Assembly: GCA_039881145.1 (NCBI GenBank)
Contig: JAYKKI010000023.1
Location: forward strand, 10,503,501 to 10,567,500
Direction: 5' to 3'
DNA from: Druceiella hillmani
Lineage: Eukaryota > Arthropoda > Insecta > Lepidoptera > Hepialidae
Length of the DNA stretch: 64,000 bases
The notes under the pieces are model-generated. The model was not told the DNA's origin, did no database searches, and saw nothing but the letters and a program-made list of their open reading frames with translations. Numbering within the stretch: position 1 is the stretch's first letter; each line of letters opens with the position of its first letter. The position numbers and the translations under genes are program-made. Below, in pieces: positions 63,421 to 64,000 of the stretch.

Positions 63421-63626
63421 GGTCGGTTGGTTTTCTAAATTAAAACTTCATTAGCCTTTGTCCAAAACTGAACATACAATGGTGCAATCGCAGTGATAAC
63501 CGCAAGTAACGAAAAAGCGTCATATCCCTACTACCACCACGGATCTTATTCTATCACCGAAGTTAAACGACAACATTCTGTGTCACGTATGATCATTCGA
63601 AACTATCCTTTACTTTGGTTTCTTTT

Positions 63627-63901
63627 ATTGAATATATTTGGCATTAATTTTGTAGAAATTCATTATTCACAATTAAATGAAACTACGTGATGTAGTATTA
63701 TTTCTACTTTCTTTAATTTCTTTACCACGACCTAGGTTTCGTTGTATTACAACATCTTCAGGGTTATAAGCAAAGATTCTTGAAAGATCTTTGCTTATAA
63801 CCCACCTGAGGATGTTGTAATACAACGAAACCTAGGTCGTGGTAAAGAACCTAAAGAAAGTAGAAATAATACTACATCACGTAGTTTCATTTAATTGTTG
63901 A
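63627..63901. mobile_element. Hairpin MITE, family A, near-intact copy
   Basis: Two arms of about 110 bp (63670-63777 and 63787-63897) are near-perfect reverse complements around a 9-base loop. The outer end reads CAATTAAATGAAACTACGTG and the inner arm contains CCTAGGTTTCGTTGTATTAC. About 43 bp to the left (GAATATATTTGGCATTAATT onward) is shared with other copies. TTTCTTTT occurs on both sides (63619 and 63902) and may be the target duplication. The single strand would fold into one long hairpin. It has no coding capacity; the short frame at 63493-63690 runs into it by chance. Confidence 0.8.
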
Positions 63902-64000
63902 TTTCTTTTGTTAAGTTTTGTTTTCTTAAAGCGTAGTATTCGAACACAATTCGTTTCAAAACCTTCGAGCGTAGTTTGGTTATGTGAAGGTTCTTTGTGG

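Overview
This window is AT-rich eukaryotic DNA and very probably comes from a moth or butterfly. There is no dense coding capacity, no operon structure, and no long open frame apart from short chance or repeat-derived ones. Many dispersed repeats end in motifs I associate with lepidopteran genomes, for example the tail GTCGCGGGCAAAAGCTAG near 57.15 kb and the CTATAAGGGATCC / TTCCGTTTTT type ends near 59.5, 60.3 and 61.4 kb. The species cannot be named from the sequence.

The one gene I can identify is on the minus strand: the first coding exon of the insect AUTS2 homologue (tay bridge, tay) at 46568-46807. It encodes 80 residues, has an in-frame stop two codons before its ATG, contains the family signature EEDIIDGFAIMAF, and ends exactly at a GAG|GTGAGT splice donor in phase 0. 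The sequence on its high-coordinate side (about 46808-47350) is GC-rich and should hold the 5' UTR and promoter. Everything from 46567 down to position 1 is then most simply the large first intron of this gene. 47.35-64 kb would be upstream, intergenic or 5' regulatory sequence.

The rest is repeats and scattered CpG-rich islets. Minisatellites: 5.36 kb (30 bp unit), 7.20-8.11 kb (57-80 bp), 10.14 kb (about 31 bp), 15.64-16.24 kb (23 bp), 17.40-20.08 kb (about 150 bp, with a 457 bp higher-order duplication), 27.96-28.28 kb (31 bp), 53.63-53.84 kb (66 bp), 53.98-54.37 kb (198 bp), 57.80-58.48 kb (119 bp) and 62.9-63.42 kb (179 bp). Transposon remnants: a degraded mariner transposase C-terminus (35757-36116, minus); a four-copy hairpin MITE family (22.3, 37.7, 59.6 and 63.6 kb); a 215 bp MITE (13.6 kb); a large inverted-repeat structure (49.39-52.37 kb); and several lepidopteran dispersed repeats.

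CpG-rich islets stand out against the AT-rich background. The best, at 3.54-3.79 kb, combines a TATA box, an open frame from an ATG and a consensus splice donor, so it may be the first exon of a plus-strand gene. No rRNA, tRNA, CRISPR or bacterial features were found. The main biological points are an AUTS2-family gene start with a large, probably regulatory, intron, and clear cases in which internal pieces of dispersed repeats appear to have expanded into tandem satellites.
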